From NCBI GenBank assembly GCA_024229515.1, contig JAAESI010000216.1:150767-214766 (forward strand): a DNA stretch of 64,000 nt, given 5' to 3'. Under the pieces are notes generated by a model. That model saw only the letters and a program-made list of their open reading frames with translations, did not search any database and was not told where the DNA came from. Shown piece after piece: positions 11,991 to 20,084 of the stretch. The stretch is from Pseudomonadota bacterium (lineage in GTDB: Bacteria > Myxococcota_A > UBA796 > UBA9615). Positions within the stretch are counted from its first letter, which is position 1; every line of letters starts with the position of its first letter. Position numbers and translations under genes: made by a program.

Positions 11991-13576
11991 AAGAACGGCT
12001 GGAGCGATGGCTCCCCGTCGCCGCCGTCGCCGGGCTCTGGATCGGCTACGGCGTCCTCCGCGAGGGGGCGCTCGCGGACTACGGCTACCGCGCCTCGATG
12101 TGCCTCGTCGGCACCATCCTCGTGCTCGCCCGGGCCTACGCGCCCAAGGACAACCCCACCGCCCGCGTGGTGATGACGCTGGTCCTCATCGGCTGGTGTG
12201 GGGCCGTGGTCGGCAGCATGACGGGTCGCGACCTGGACCGCATGCTGCGGCGCGGCGAGCTCCGACTCTGGTCGCAGTACCACTACTACCTGGGGGCGAA
12301 GTACTTCCCCGAGCTGGGCTACAGCGGCCTGTACGACCAGACCCTGGCGGCAGACCGGGAGGGGGAGCGGACCCTCAAGGACCTCCCCGACGTCCGGAAC
12401 CTCACCACCTACGAGCGGGTGCCCACGGCGTACGAGTGGCGGCGCCGGAACGAGGCCTGGACCGACGCTCGCTGGCACGCGTTCGTGGCCGACGTCGACT
12501 GGTTCCTGCCCCGATTCAAGTGGGAGTCGTGGAAGCGGATCCTGCGCGACCGCGGCTACAACGCCACTCCCGCGGGGGGCGCCCTCTACCGCCTCAGCGC
12601 CGCCCTGAGCCTGAGCAAGACGAGCCTCATGTTCCTCGGCCTGTTGGACCCGCTGCTGCTGCTGCTGGCGTTCATCGCCGTCGGGCGGACCTTCGGTGGC
12701 GTGAAGGCGGCCCTCGCAGCGGCGTGGTTCCTGCTGTTCTTCGGCAACGAATTCCACGTGCTGGGGGGGCCGATCCTCCACGACTGGGTCGCCGCCCTGC
12801 TGCTCATGGCGTGCGCGGTGCACACCAACCGGCCCATGGCCGCGGGCCTGCTGCTGGGCTACGCCGCCATGGTCCGGGTGTTCCCCGGCTTCCTCCTCGC
12901 GGGCCTCGTCGTCTGGACGATCCTCGCGATCCGGCGGGACGGCACCTTCCCTCGCTTCACCAACCGGTTCGGCCGCGGCGTGCTCGCCGCCGTCGCCATC
13001 ATGTTCGTGCTCGGCTGCTTCACCGGCCGCGGCCTAGGCGCCTGGACCGAATGGGCCGACAACATCGGGCTGCACAGCGAGCAGCACCGCTTCGGCGACA
13101 AGCGCATCGGGCTCCAGCACCCCTTCACCCACGACTGGGCCTACGGCCTGGAAGACTTCCCCAACAAGGCCCGCCGCCGCGAGGTGTGGCCGGGCCAGAA
13201 GGCCGCCTGGGCAGGCTCGGCGGGGCTGCTGTTGCTGCTCTGGGGCGCCGCCGCGTGGCGGGGCGGGCGCGACGAGCGGGACCCCTTGGACTCGATGGTC
13301 TACGCGCTCCCGGTGCTGTTCGCGGGGATCGTGCTGTCCCGCTACTACTGGACGATCGCCTGCCTGTTCTTCCTGCTGGGGGGCCGCGAGCGGGACGGAC
13401 CTCGAGAGGCCTGGCTGGGCGCGGGTCTGCTCGCCTGGTGTGCGGCGCAGTACGTCTTCCAGGAGGAGACGGGCGACGACTTCGGCTGGTACGTGGTGGC
13501 GAACCTGCTGCTCGCCGGCTTCTTCGTGGCGCTGCTGCTGACCCGCGCTATTCGTAGGCCTCCGGCCACGCCTTGA
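11987..13576 (+). CDS. Polytopic membrane protein, GT-C/DUF2029-like (paralogue 2)
   Basis: A 529-residue multi-helix protein whose GTG start overlaps the cysC stop (GTGA). It shares with the gene at 7742 the YHYYLGAKYFPELGY loop, a VRNLTTYE segment, GYAAMVRVFPGF, and WTEWADNIGLHSEQHRFGDK. Helices surround a periplasmic region of about 120 residues between the first and second membrane blocks. Coupling to cysC supports a shared role in surface glycan modification. The 3' end overlaps the convergent metallo-hydrolase gene by 29 bases. Confidence 0.7.
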   Translation: MKERLERWLPVAAVAGLWIGYGVLREGALADYGYRASMCLVGTILVLARAYAPKDNPTARVVMTLVLIGWCGAVVGSMTGRDLDRMLRRGELRLWSQYHYYLGAKYFPELGYSGLYDQTLAADREGERTLKDLPDVRNLTTYERVPTAYEWRRRNEAWTDARWHAFVADVDWFLPRFKWESWKRILRDRGYNATPAGGALYRLSAALSLSKTSLMFLGLLDPLLLLLAFIAVGRTFGGVKAALAAAWFLLFFGNEFHVLGGPILHDWVAALLLMACAVHTNRPMAAGLLLGYAAMVRVFPGFLLAGLVVWTILAIRRDGTFPRFTNRFGRGVLAAVAIMFVLGCFTGRGLGAWTEWADNIGLHSEQHRFGDKRIGLQHPFTHDWAYGLEDFPNKARRREVWPGQKAAWAGSAGLLLLLWGAAAWRGGRDERDPLDSMVYALPVLFAGIVLSRYYWTIACLFFLLGGRERDGPREAWLGAGLLAWCAAQYVFQEETGDDFGWYVVANLLLAGFFVALLLTRAIRRPPATP

Positions 13577-14471
13577 GGCGCTCCAGATTTGCCGGCTCGT
13601 GGCCGGCGATGACCGTCAGCTCCGGATAGGCCTTGCTCCACTCGTGGAGCCGATGCTGGTTCGCCCAGTTCCGCTCCCAGTCGTCCTCCAGGAGGCTGCG
13701 CACGAGCTTGCTCTTGAGCTCCGGGCCGGTCCAATGGCGGTCGATCCAGGCGCAGTCTCCGGTCAGCAGAAACGAACCGCTGGGCAGGTTCACCATGACC
13801 GCGACGTGACCCGGGGTGTGGCCTCCCGCGGGGATGATGATAATGGAGCCGTCCCCGAACAGGTCCACGTGGCCCGCGAAGGGGCCGTAGGGGGCCGTGC
13901 CCGTGAACTCGACCATCTTGACCGCGGCGTGGCTCTCGAACGGGCTCGTGTCCGGCTTGCCCAGCGCGGTGCGCTCCCCGGCGGATTCCCACTCGTCCCG
14001 CGCGACCCACAGGGCGGCGTTGGGGAAGTCCTCGATGCCCCCGACGTGGTCGGCGTGCATGTGGGTCACGACCACGTTGCGGACGTCGCCCACATCGCGT
14101 CCGATGTCCTCAAGTTGATCCGCCGCGGGGCGGTGCATGCGCAAGCTCAGGAGCTTGGCGGCCTGGGCTCCGGGGTAGTCCTTGGGGTCGTTGGCGGTGC
14201 GCCGTCCGAAGCCGGTGTCGATGAGCACGGTGCCTTCGGTGGGGTGCTCGTAGACGTAGACGTAGACCGGCAGGTCCATGAAGTCGCCGCCGCCGCCATC
14301 CACGACGATCCGCTCGCGGGCTCCGGTAGTGGCGACGTGCATCACCCGGAACGTGCCCGGAGGCACTGACGCGCGGTCGACCTCCCATGCGATCGCGCCC
14401 ACCACCGGCGGGGCCGGCGGAGTCTTGGGGAGGCACGCGGTCAGCAGCAGCAGCAAGGGCAGAAAGCGCAT
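13548..14471 (-). CDS. Metallo-beta-lactamase fold lipoprotein hydrolase
   Basis: 307 residues from the ATG at 14471, with a short lipoprotein signal (MRFLPLLLLLTAC). The metal-binding motif VTHMHADHVGG is intact, and later His/Asp ligands occur in GGHTPGHVAVM, LLTGDCAWID and VIAGHEP. Its order of motifs and YEHPTEGTVLIDTGFG resemble AHL-lactonase-type enzymes, which open homoserine-lactone rings. Being a lipoprotein, it would act outside the cytoplasm. Substrate unproven; other small esters or lactones are possible. It is transcribed away from the strong terminator of the neighbouring gene at 14554. Confidence 0.85.
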   Translation of the reverse strand: MRFLPLLLLLTACLPKTPPAPPVVGAIAWEVDRASVPPGTFRVMHVATTGARERIVVDGGGGDFMDLPVYVYVYEHPTEGTVLIDTGFGRRTANDPKDYPGAQAAKLLSLRMHRPAADQLEDIGRDVGDVRNVVVTHMHADHVGGIEDFPNAALWVARDEWESAGERTALGKPDTSPFESHAAVKMVEFTGTAPYGPFAGHVDLFGDGSIIIIPAGGHTPGHVAVMVNLPSGSFLLTGDCAWIDRHWTGPELKSKLVRSLLEDDWERNWANQHRLHEWSKAYPELTVIAGHEPANLERLKAWPEAYE

Positions 14472-14504
14472 TGCCTGCACTCTATCGAGTGCCAGAACGA
14501 AAAA

Positions 14505-14532
14505 CCCCCGGGTCGGCGAACCGACCCGGGGG
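14505..14532 (-). terminator. Intrinsic terminator of the gene at 14554-16338
   Basis: A perfect 12-bp stem (CCCCCGGGTCGG at 14505-14516 pairing with 14521-14532) with a four-base loop CGAA. On the minus strand it is followed by a run of five T (the A run at 14500-14504), and three T also flank it on the plus side. It starts 22 bases past the stop of the minus-strand lipoprotein gene. This is the clearest Rho-independent terminator in the window. Confidence 0.9.
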
Positions 14533-14553
14533 TTTCTCTCTAGTTCGTCGTAT

Positions 14554-16338
14554 CTACAGGCTGCAGATGAAGTCGGCCACGGGGGCGCACTCGCTCTGCG
14601 ACGACTCGTCGCAGACCTCGCCGCCGAGCGAAGTGGTGTTGAGCACATCCTGTCCGCAGACGTTCTCGCCAGCGCCGACCATCACGGTCACCTCGGTGCC
14701 TGCGGGGACATCCACGCAGTACTCACCGGCGGCGTCCGTCAGGCCCGAGTACACGGCCACGTCGGGGAACGCGTTGTCGAACACCTCAACGAGGATGTTC
14801 GGGGCGGCGTTGCCGTTGATGACCACAGCGCCGGTGGCGCAGGTGCTCTCCTGGTAGGGACGGAGGACGGCGACGTTGGAGCAACCGCCCGCGCAGTTCG
14901 GGAGACCCGGCTGCGTGAACATCTGCACCGGCTGGAAGCCGAGCTCGTCGTCCTGGTTGGTCAGCACGTAGACCTGCGTCGTCTGGAAGACCGGAACGGC
15001 CAGGCAGAAGGCGCCATTGTCGTCGGTGGTGGCGATGCCGCCCTGCGGGGACACAACCTCGATGCCGGTGATGGGCTGGTTCTGGTTGTCGATGACGACG
15101 CCCGTGACGCAGCTCATGATGTCGACCGGGATGACACCCATGTCGACGCAGTCACTCGTGTTGCCGTCGAAGCAGGTGGCCTGGCCGGCGGGGATGGTCA
15201 CCGGGTCGGTCCGCTGCGTGGCCGGCTGACCACCCACGGAGTAGCTGATCTCCATCCACACGGTCTCACCGTTCTTGACCTCGATGCAGAAGCTGCCGTC
15301 GGCCGCGGTGCGGGCGGTGGTGGTGGAGATGTACGTCATGCCGACGGCGCGGACGGTCGCACCCTGGCGGGGCGTGCCCTGGCTGTTCGTGACGACGCCG
15401 GTGACGCAACCATGCGTCGGGAGCGGCTGGTCGCAGTTCCAGGTGGAGAAGTGGGGGGCGTCGAAGACGACGACGAGGTTGCCGTCGGAGTCTTCCTGAA
15501 TCTGACCCACGAACTCCTCAACCCACTTGCCGGTCGACTCGTTGTAGGACCAGATCGGCACCTCATCGCCAGCCACCGGGGCATCGGCCGAGCCGAGGTC
15601 CTGCAGGGGCAGCACGATGGGAGCGGCCTCGTCACCGAGGTTCAGCTCTTCGCCGTTCTCGCCGGTCAGGTTGACCTGGAACATGCCGAAGGACTCGAGC
15701 CGGGTGTCGTCACCCTGCGCGTCGACCGCGGAGAAGTCGCCGGGGATGGCGAAGATCTCGTTGCCCTGCTCCATGGGGGAGGTCAGGTCGTAGAAGGTCG
15801 CCTCGACGTTGATGGAGCCCGTGTAGGCGTTGCCATCGGCGTCGACGAACGAACCGGCCTGGAGCGCGACGCTCGGGCCGCCCTCTTCGATCTCGAAGGA
15901 GAGACCGTCGGTGCTGTCGAAGGAAGCCTCGAAGTCGACCTCGGCCAGCGTCAGGCTGAGGAAGTTCTCGATGTCCTCGATGATCTGAATCGGAGCCTGC
16001 TGCTTGGCGTAGCCACGCAGGTAGACGTCGACCAGCATCATGTCCTTGGCGTCAACGCCTTCGATGATGAACCGGCCGTTGCGGTCGGTCGTCGTCTCGA
16101 GGCCGGTGTCGGTCGTGACACGAGCGTTCTCGATGGGCGCGCCCCAGGCGTCGCGAACGACACCGTGCAGGGACGTACCGACGACAGCGTCGTCGTCGTC
16201 GGTCTGGCCGTTGTTGTTGTCTCCGTTGCCTTCGAAGTCACCGCCGTTGGTGCCATTGAAGTCGCCAGTCGGGGTACAGCCGACGATCAGCCCTGCGGCC
16301 GCCAACGTGAGCCACTGCTCTCGCTTGAAAAGGGTCAT
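14554..16338 (-). CDS. Large lipoprotein with repeated carboxypeptidase-regulatory-like domains
   Basis: 594 residues from the ATG at 16338, with an AGAGAGG ribosome site. A lipoprotein signal ends LIVGC, then an Asn/Gly/Asp linker. Beta-sandwich domains of the carboxypeptidase regulatory type follow (GVVRDAWGAPIENARVTT, GVVTNSQGTPRQGATVRAVG, GVVIDNQNQPITGIEVVSPQ). Between the first and second is a domain like those in FAM171/CILP proteins (VALQAGSFVDADGNAYTGSI, VFDAPHFSTWNCD). Many paired cysteines occur in the C-terminal half. The gene has its own likely promoter and a strong terminator, so it is a single unit. Probably a cell-surface structural or carbohydrate-contacting protein. Confidence 0.8.
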   Translation of the reverse strand: MTLFKREQWLTLAAAGLIVGCTPTGDFNGTNGGDFEGNGDNNNGQTDDDDAVVGTSLHGVVRDAWGAPIENARVTTDTGLETTTDRNGRFIIEGVDAKDMMLVDVYLRGYAKQQAPIQIIEDIENFLSLTLAEVDFEASFDSTDGLSFEIEEGGPSVALQAGSFVDADGNAYTGSINVEATFYDLTSPMEQGNEIFAIPGDFSAVDAQGDDTRLESFGMFQVNLTGENGEELNLGDEAAPIVLPLQDLGSADAPVAGDEVPIWSYNESTGKWVEEFVGQIQEDSDGNLVVVFDAPHFSTWNCDQPLPTHGCVTGVVTNSQGTPRQGATVRAVGMTYISTTTARTAADGSFCIEVKNGETVWMEISYSVGGQPATQRTDPVTIPAGQATCFDGNTSDCVDMGVIPVDIMSCVTGVVIDNQNQPITGIEVVSPQGGIATTDDNGAFCLAVPVFQTTQVYVLTNQDDELGFQPVQMFTQPGLPNCAGGCSNVAVLRPYQESTCATGAVVINGNAAPNILVEVFDNAFPDVAVYSGLTDAAGEYCVDVPAGTEVTVMVGAGENVCGQDVLNTTSLGGEVCDESSQSECAPVADFICSL

Positions 16339-16401
16339 GGGTTCCAGCCTCTCTATTTCTCACGCCTCTAAGGACGTGTTGGTGACTTCTTAGTGTGGGA
16401 A

Positions 16402-16430
16402 ATCTTTCTCGATCCTTTGCCACTGGTCAA
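16402..16430 (-). promoter_or_regulatory. Candidate sigma-70 promoter for the gene at 16338
   Basis: On the minus strand TTGACC (16430-16425) is separated by 17 bases from AAAGAT (16407-16402). It is placed 64 bases before the start codon of the large lipoprotein gene, in a stretch clearly richer in A+T than the rest of the window. The -10 match is only partial. Confidence 0.35.
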
Positions 16431-16431
16431 C

Positions 16432-16450
16432 AACTTCTTGACAAGAAGTT
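16432..16450. promoter_or_regulatory. Perfect palindrome, candidate operator
   Basis: AACTTCTTG, one A, then CAAGAAGTT: a 9+1+9 perfect inverted repeat. It lies just upstream of the candidate -35 box of the minus-strand lipoprotein gene and about 90 bases before the plus-strand gene at 16541. The position fits a repressor or activator site acting on one or both divergent genes. Confidence 0.5.
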
Positions 16451-16540
16451 TGCACTTGCCATGAAAACGTAGTGATTTCAGGCATGTAGTTCGTTGACAA
16501 TTGGTTGCGGACTTCTGACTTCCACCCTAGTTCGCCGGTT

Positions 16541-17134
16541 ATGAACCGACCGATGATGCTTTTGCTGCTGTTCATCGGCGCCCTTTGTACCAGGGACGCG
16601 TACGCGCGCGAACCCGTTTTGTTGGTAGGGGAACACCCCATATGGACGGCGATTGGGGGTGCTGGGGGCGGTACGGCCGAAGAAATCGGGGGGATCGGAC
16701 ATGTGTCGGTCACCCTCGGTTTGCGCCTCATTCCGGTGGTCCCGGAGTTCACCATTCGCGAGGGCTTCGCCTCGGGGCCGACGCGGCACGTCACGAGCAT
16801 CGCCGCGGGCGCCCGGTTTCTCTTCCCCGAGGTGAAGGGGATTCGACCGTTCGCACGGTTCGCCTTTGCCCACCAACACGAGCTGCCGTTCGACCTGTTC
16901 AAGGAGATGCCCTGGCGGGCGCTGTTGGGGATCCACTACGCGATGACCCACCGGACGGGGTTCGAAACCGGGGGTGGAATCGAAGCCGTGTTCGGCAAGC
17001 GGCGCATCTTCGGCGTCTGGGTCCAGGCCACCGCGATCGTGCTCCCCGCGACGCAGGGACCCGACCTGTACGTGCTGGGGGAAGCGGGCGTCTCGTTCGC
17101 GGTGGGACCGAGGATTCCGAAGCCGGCTTCCTAG
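16541..17134 (+). CDS. Putative outer-membrane beta-barrel protein
   Basis: 197 residues with a cleavable signal peptide (MNRPMMLLLLFIGALCTRDAYA). The mature part alternates hydrophobic residues and ends each strand with aromatic residues (ARFLFPEVKGIRPFARFAF, TGGGIEAVFGKRRIFGVWVQ, LYVLGEAGVSFAVGPRI), a pattern of small eight-stranded barrels. No specific family is recognised. It is divergent from the large lipoprotein gene, with a perfect palindrome in the shared upstream region. Its stop overlaps the convergent gene by four bases. Confidence 0.55.
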   Translation: MNRPMMLLLLFIGALCTRDAYAREPVLLVGEHPIWTAIGGAGGGTAEEIGGIGHVSVTLGLRLIPVVPEFTIREGFASGPTRHVTSIAAGARFLFPEVKGIRPFARFAFAHQHELPFDLFKEMPWRALLGIHYAMTHRTGFETGGGIEAVFGKRRIFGVWVQATAIVLPATQGPDLYVLGEAGVSFAVGPRIPKPAS

Positions 17135-17673
17135 AGGAAGAGCGTGAAGACGTTGTTGTCCTCGTACGCCTCGCCGAGCCGGCCGGTCGTGTCGACGACG
17201 ATGTCCAGCACCCACAGATCGTTTGGTTTCACGTCGAGGTGGAAGGTGAAGACGCCCTCGGGCTGCAGCTGGGTCCCGCTGAACGAGGTGTAGATCGGAG
17301 CGTAGTCACCCACCTCGGGCAGCGTCGGCGAGTTCACGAACACGTCGAGCCAGGCCGAGGACCCCATCAATCCGCCCTCGAGCATCAGCTCCACCTCGAT
17401 GTCGACCCCGCCGGTGGTGCTGGGGAACACGGCGACGGTCGGCACGGAGAAGTCGTAGGGCTCGAAGCAGACGTCGCAGCCGTCGTCCCAGGGCATGGAG
17501 AAGTCGTAGGGCTCGAACGAATACAGCCCGCACACGGCGCAACCCGGCTGGTCGGGCACCAGGAAGTCGTACGGCTCGAACTCAGCCGCCTGGCAAATCT
17601 CGCAGCCGTGGACGCCCGGGGCGAGGCAGAAAAGGGCGGCGGCGGTCAGGAGAAGGGCTCGGAGCAGCTGCAT
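17131..17673 (-). CDS. Secreted protein with three CxxC/FEPYDF modules and a CARDB-like domain
   Basis: 180 residues with a signal peptide ending CLAPGVHG. Immediately after cleavage come three near-repeats, each a C-x2-C pair followed by FEPYDF and a proline (FEPYDFLVP, FEPYDFSMP, FEPYDFSVP). The C-terminal 110 residues look like a CARDB-type beta-sandwich, ending LDIVVDTTGRLGEAYEDNNV. The CxxC pairs could bind metal or form disulfides. I know of no characterised family with this repeat. Single gene; the upstream region carries a direct repeat at 17737. Confidence 0.6.
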   Translation of the reverse strand: MQLLRALLLTAAALFCLAPGVHGCEICQAAEFEPYDFLVPDQPGCAVCGLYSFEPYDFSMPWDDGCDVCFEPYDFSVPTVAVFPSTTGGVDIEVELMLEGGLMGSSAWLDVFVNSPTLPEVGDYAPIYTSFSGTQLQPEGVFTFHLDVKPNDLWVLDIVVDTTGRLGEAYEDNNVFTLFL

Positions 17674-17736
17674 GGTCACCTCGCGGGTTGTTGATGCTCC
17701 GACCATGAGGCTTCGCCGCGCCGACGCTCGGGATCC

Positions 17737-17754
17737 GGGACAACCTGGGACAAC
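17737..17754. repeat. Direct repeat GGGACAAC, 10-bp period
   Basis: GGGACAAC occurs at 17737-17744 and again at 17747-17754, exactly one helical turn apart. It lies in the 186-base gap between the divergent genes at 17673 and 17860. A regulator site is possible; nothing else is evident in this gap apart from GC-rich short inverted repeats. Confidence 0.35.
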
Positions 17755-17859
17755 TGAGTCGACACGCTTCGCCCTTGACGGGAACGGTCCCCTCTGGGAC
17801 GTTGCCCCTAGCGGCGGTGCGTTCTGCACCGGTTCCATCCGCTGTCAGGGGAATCCACC

Positions 17860-18441
17860 GTGATTCGAGAGTGCCGGGACTGTTCCGAGTCCTTCGCAGT
17901 CGATCCGTCCGAACAAGAGCATCTCGCGGCCCGCAACCTGTCGTTGCCGCGTCGATGCCTGGGCTGTCGTGCGAAGCGCCGCGGGGTCGAGACCACCACC
18001 ATCGAGTGTGCGCGTTGCGGCACGGGCTTCGTCTTCGACGCCAAGCTCGCCGTGCTCGTGCAGACGCTCGGCATGGAGGTCCCCACCCGCTGCATCGTCG
18101 GCTGCGACGAGACCGCCCGGAAGAACCTCCGCGGCGAGCGCAAGAAGCTGGCCGAGCTGCACGAACGTGCGGCTGAAGGCGTGGCGCGCATCAAGAAGAA
18201 CCGGGAAGAGCGGATGGAGAAGGGTGCAGTGCGTCCCGAAGATCTGTTCAAGGGGCTCGGCGCGCTGCTGGAGAAGGCCGCCGCCGAGGAAGCGGCCGCT
18301 CAGATCGACAACGGCTCCAGCCTGGACCACGACGCCGACACCGAGTTCGGGTTGAACCCGAAGGCCCGACCGGGCGAGGACGTTCCGTCCCCCGACAGCT
18401 TGTTCAAGTCGTTGGACGACAAGCGCAAGACTACGGGCTGA
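17860..18441 (+). CDS. Zinc-ribbon protein
   Basis: 193 residues starting at a GTG with an AGGGGAA site. The N-terminus is a probable-zinc-ribbon domain (CRDCSESFAVDPSEQEHLAA, then CLGCRAKRR), followed by a second Cys pair (ECARCGTGFVF). The middle is a charged helix (RKNLRGERKKLAELHERAAE), and the rest is acidic and probably disordered. It is likely cytoplasmic, perhaps nucleic-acid or ribosome associated, but this is inference. The 3' end overlaps the gpmI stop region by 11 bases in convergent orientation. Confidence 0.7.
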   Translation: MIRECRDCSESFAVDPSEQEHLAARNLSLPRRCLGCRAKRRGVETTTIECARCGTGFVFDAKLAVLVQTLGMEVPTRCIVGCDETARKNLRGERKKLAELHERAAEGVARIKKNREERMEKGAVRPEDLFKGLGALLEKAAAEEAAAQIDNGSSLDHDADTEFGLNPKARPGEDVPSPDSLFKSLDDKRKTTG

Positions 18442-20059
18442 TCAGGCTGACGCCGTAGTCCTCTGGGGCCTTCCGGCCCATCAACTCCAGCGCCGTCGCG
18501 GCCACATTCTTCAGCCCCGCACCCTCGACGGTGCGCAGCGTTGCCTTGCCGACCGGGTCGAACAGGTACAGCGGCACCGCGTTCAGCGTGTGCGACGTCA
18601 GCGGGGACTCCAGGTAGAGGCCCGACTTCTTGTCGATGCGGAACATCTGGTCGGCGTTGCCGTGATCGGCGGTGATCAGCGCCGCGCCTCCGACTTCTTC
18701 GACCGCCTTCAGCAGCCGCGCCAGCTGCAGATCGACGCACTCGACGGCGATCACGGTCGCTTCCAGCGCGCCCGTGTGTCCGACCATGTCGCCGTTGGCG
18801 TAGTTGACCCGCGCGAAGGCGGGGGCGTCGTCGGCGCGCAGGCGGGTGATGAGCTCGTCCGTGATCTCGGCCGCCTTCATCCACGGGCGCTGCTCGAAGG
18901 GGATCACGTCGCTGGGGATCTCGACGTACTGCTCCTTGGCGGGGTCGAAGGCGCCGGAGCGGTTGCCGTTCCAGAAGTAGGTCACGTGGCCGTACTTCTG
19001 GGTCTCGCTGATCGCCAGCTGCGAGATCCCCTCGAAGGCGAGGTGCTCGCCCATCGTGCGGGCGATCGCGGGCGGGTCGACGAGGAAGCGCTCGGGCACG
19101 TGCTCGTCGCCGTCGTACTGCATCATCCCGGCGTAGCGGACGTCGGGGACGCGGACGCGGTCGAAGGCATCGAACTCCTCAGCCGTGAACGCCTTGCTGA
19201 TCTCGATCGCGCGGTCGCCGCGGAAGTTGAAGAACAGCACCGCGTCGCCGTCCTCGATGGTCGCGACGGGTCCGTCGGCGTCGCCCACGACGAACTCCGG
19301 GAGGAACTGGTCCCCGATCCCAGGCTCCTCAGCCCGGAACGCCTCGACCGCTTCGATCGCCGATCCGAACCGCCGCCCCTGCCCCAACACGTGGGCCTGC
19401 CAGCCGCGCTGCACGATGGACCAATCGGCCTCGTACCGGTCCATCGTCGTGGTCATCCGGCCGCCGCCGCTGGCGATCCGGCAGTCCGCGCCGGAGCTGC
19501 GGAGCTCGGCGAGCTTGGCCTCGAGGCGCCCGAGGTACAGCGGAGCGGAGGTGGCGTCGACGTCGCGGCCGTCCAGCAGGGGGTGCACGTAGACACGGGT
19601 GCAGCCGTCGGCGACGGCACGTTCCAGGAGCGCGTGGAGGTGGTCCTGGTGGGAGTGTACGTTGCCGTCGGACAGCAGCCCGATGAGGTGAACGGCCCGG
19701 TCGGTTCCGACGCAGCCGCCCACGGACCAGGCCCACGTCTCGCCCTCGAACAACGCGTCACGGGCGATCGATTCGTCGACCAGCTTGGCTCCCTGGTCGA
19801 ACACGCGACCGGCGCCCAGGGCGTTGTGGCCGACCTCGCTGTTGCCCATGTCGGCGTCGCTGGGCATGCCGACGGCGGTTCCGTGGGCGGCGAGGGGGAC
19901 CCAGGGTTCCTGCTTGAGGCGATCAAGCGTGGGCGTGCGGGCCAGCCACACGGCGTCGCCCTCGTCGGCACGTCCGAGGCCGACCCCGTCCATCACGACG
20001 ACGACCACGGGCCCAGGTCGGGCCGCGGCGTCGGGGTGCTTCGGCAGGTGCAACGACAT
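18431..20059 (-). CDS. gpmI: 2,3-bisphosphoglycerate-independent phosphoglycerate mutase
   Basis: 542 residues of the alkaline-phosphatase superfamily that interconvert 3- and 2-phosphoglycerate in glycolysis. Visible motifs are VVVMDGVGLG (first metal site), DADMGNSEVGHNALG with the nucleophile serine near residue 73, HSHQDHLHALL, HPLLDGRDVD, SGGGRMTTTMDRY, FFNFRGDRAIE and ITADHGNADQM (second metal set). The length fits the family. The start at 20059 is the first methionine before the conserved strand. It lies 25 bases downstream of the long lipoprotein gene on the same strand, but with no functional link. Confidence 0.95.
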   Translation of the reverse strand: MSLHLPKHPDAAARPGPVVVVVMDGVGLGRADEGDAVWLARTPTLDRLKQEPWVPLAAHGTAVGMPSDADMGNSEVGHNALGAGRVFDQGAKLVDESIARDALFEGETWAWSVGGCVGTDRAVHLIGLLSDGNVHSHQDHLHALLERAVADGCTRVYVHPLLDGRDVDATSAPLYLGRLEAKLAELRSSGADCRIASGGGRMTTTMDRYEADWSIVQRGWQAHVLGQGRRFGSAIEAVEAFRAEEPGIGDQFLPEFVVGDADGPVATIEDGDAVLFFNFRGDRAIEISKAFTAEEFDAFDRVRVPDVRYAGMMQYDGDEHVPERFLVDPPAIARTMGEHLAFEGISQLAISETQKYGHVTYFWNGNRSGAFDPAKEQYVEIPSDVIPFEQRPWMKAAEITDELITRLRADDAPAFARVNYANGDMVGHTGALEATVIAVECVDLQLARLLKAVEEVGGAALITADHGNADQMFRIDKKSGLYLESPLTSHTLNAVPLYLFDPVGKATLRTVEGAGLKNVAATALELMGRKAPEDYGVSLISP

Positions 20060-20084
20060 GGTGCTCACCACTCCCGGGGTCGGG

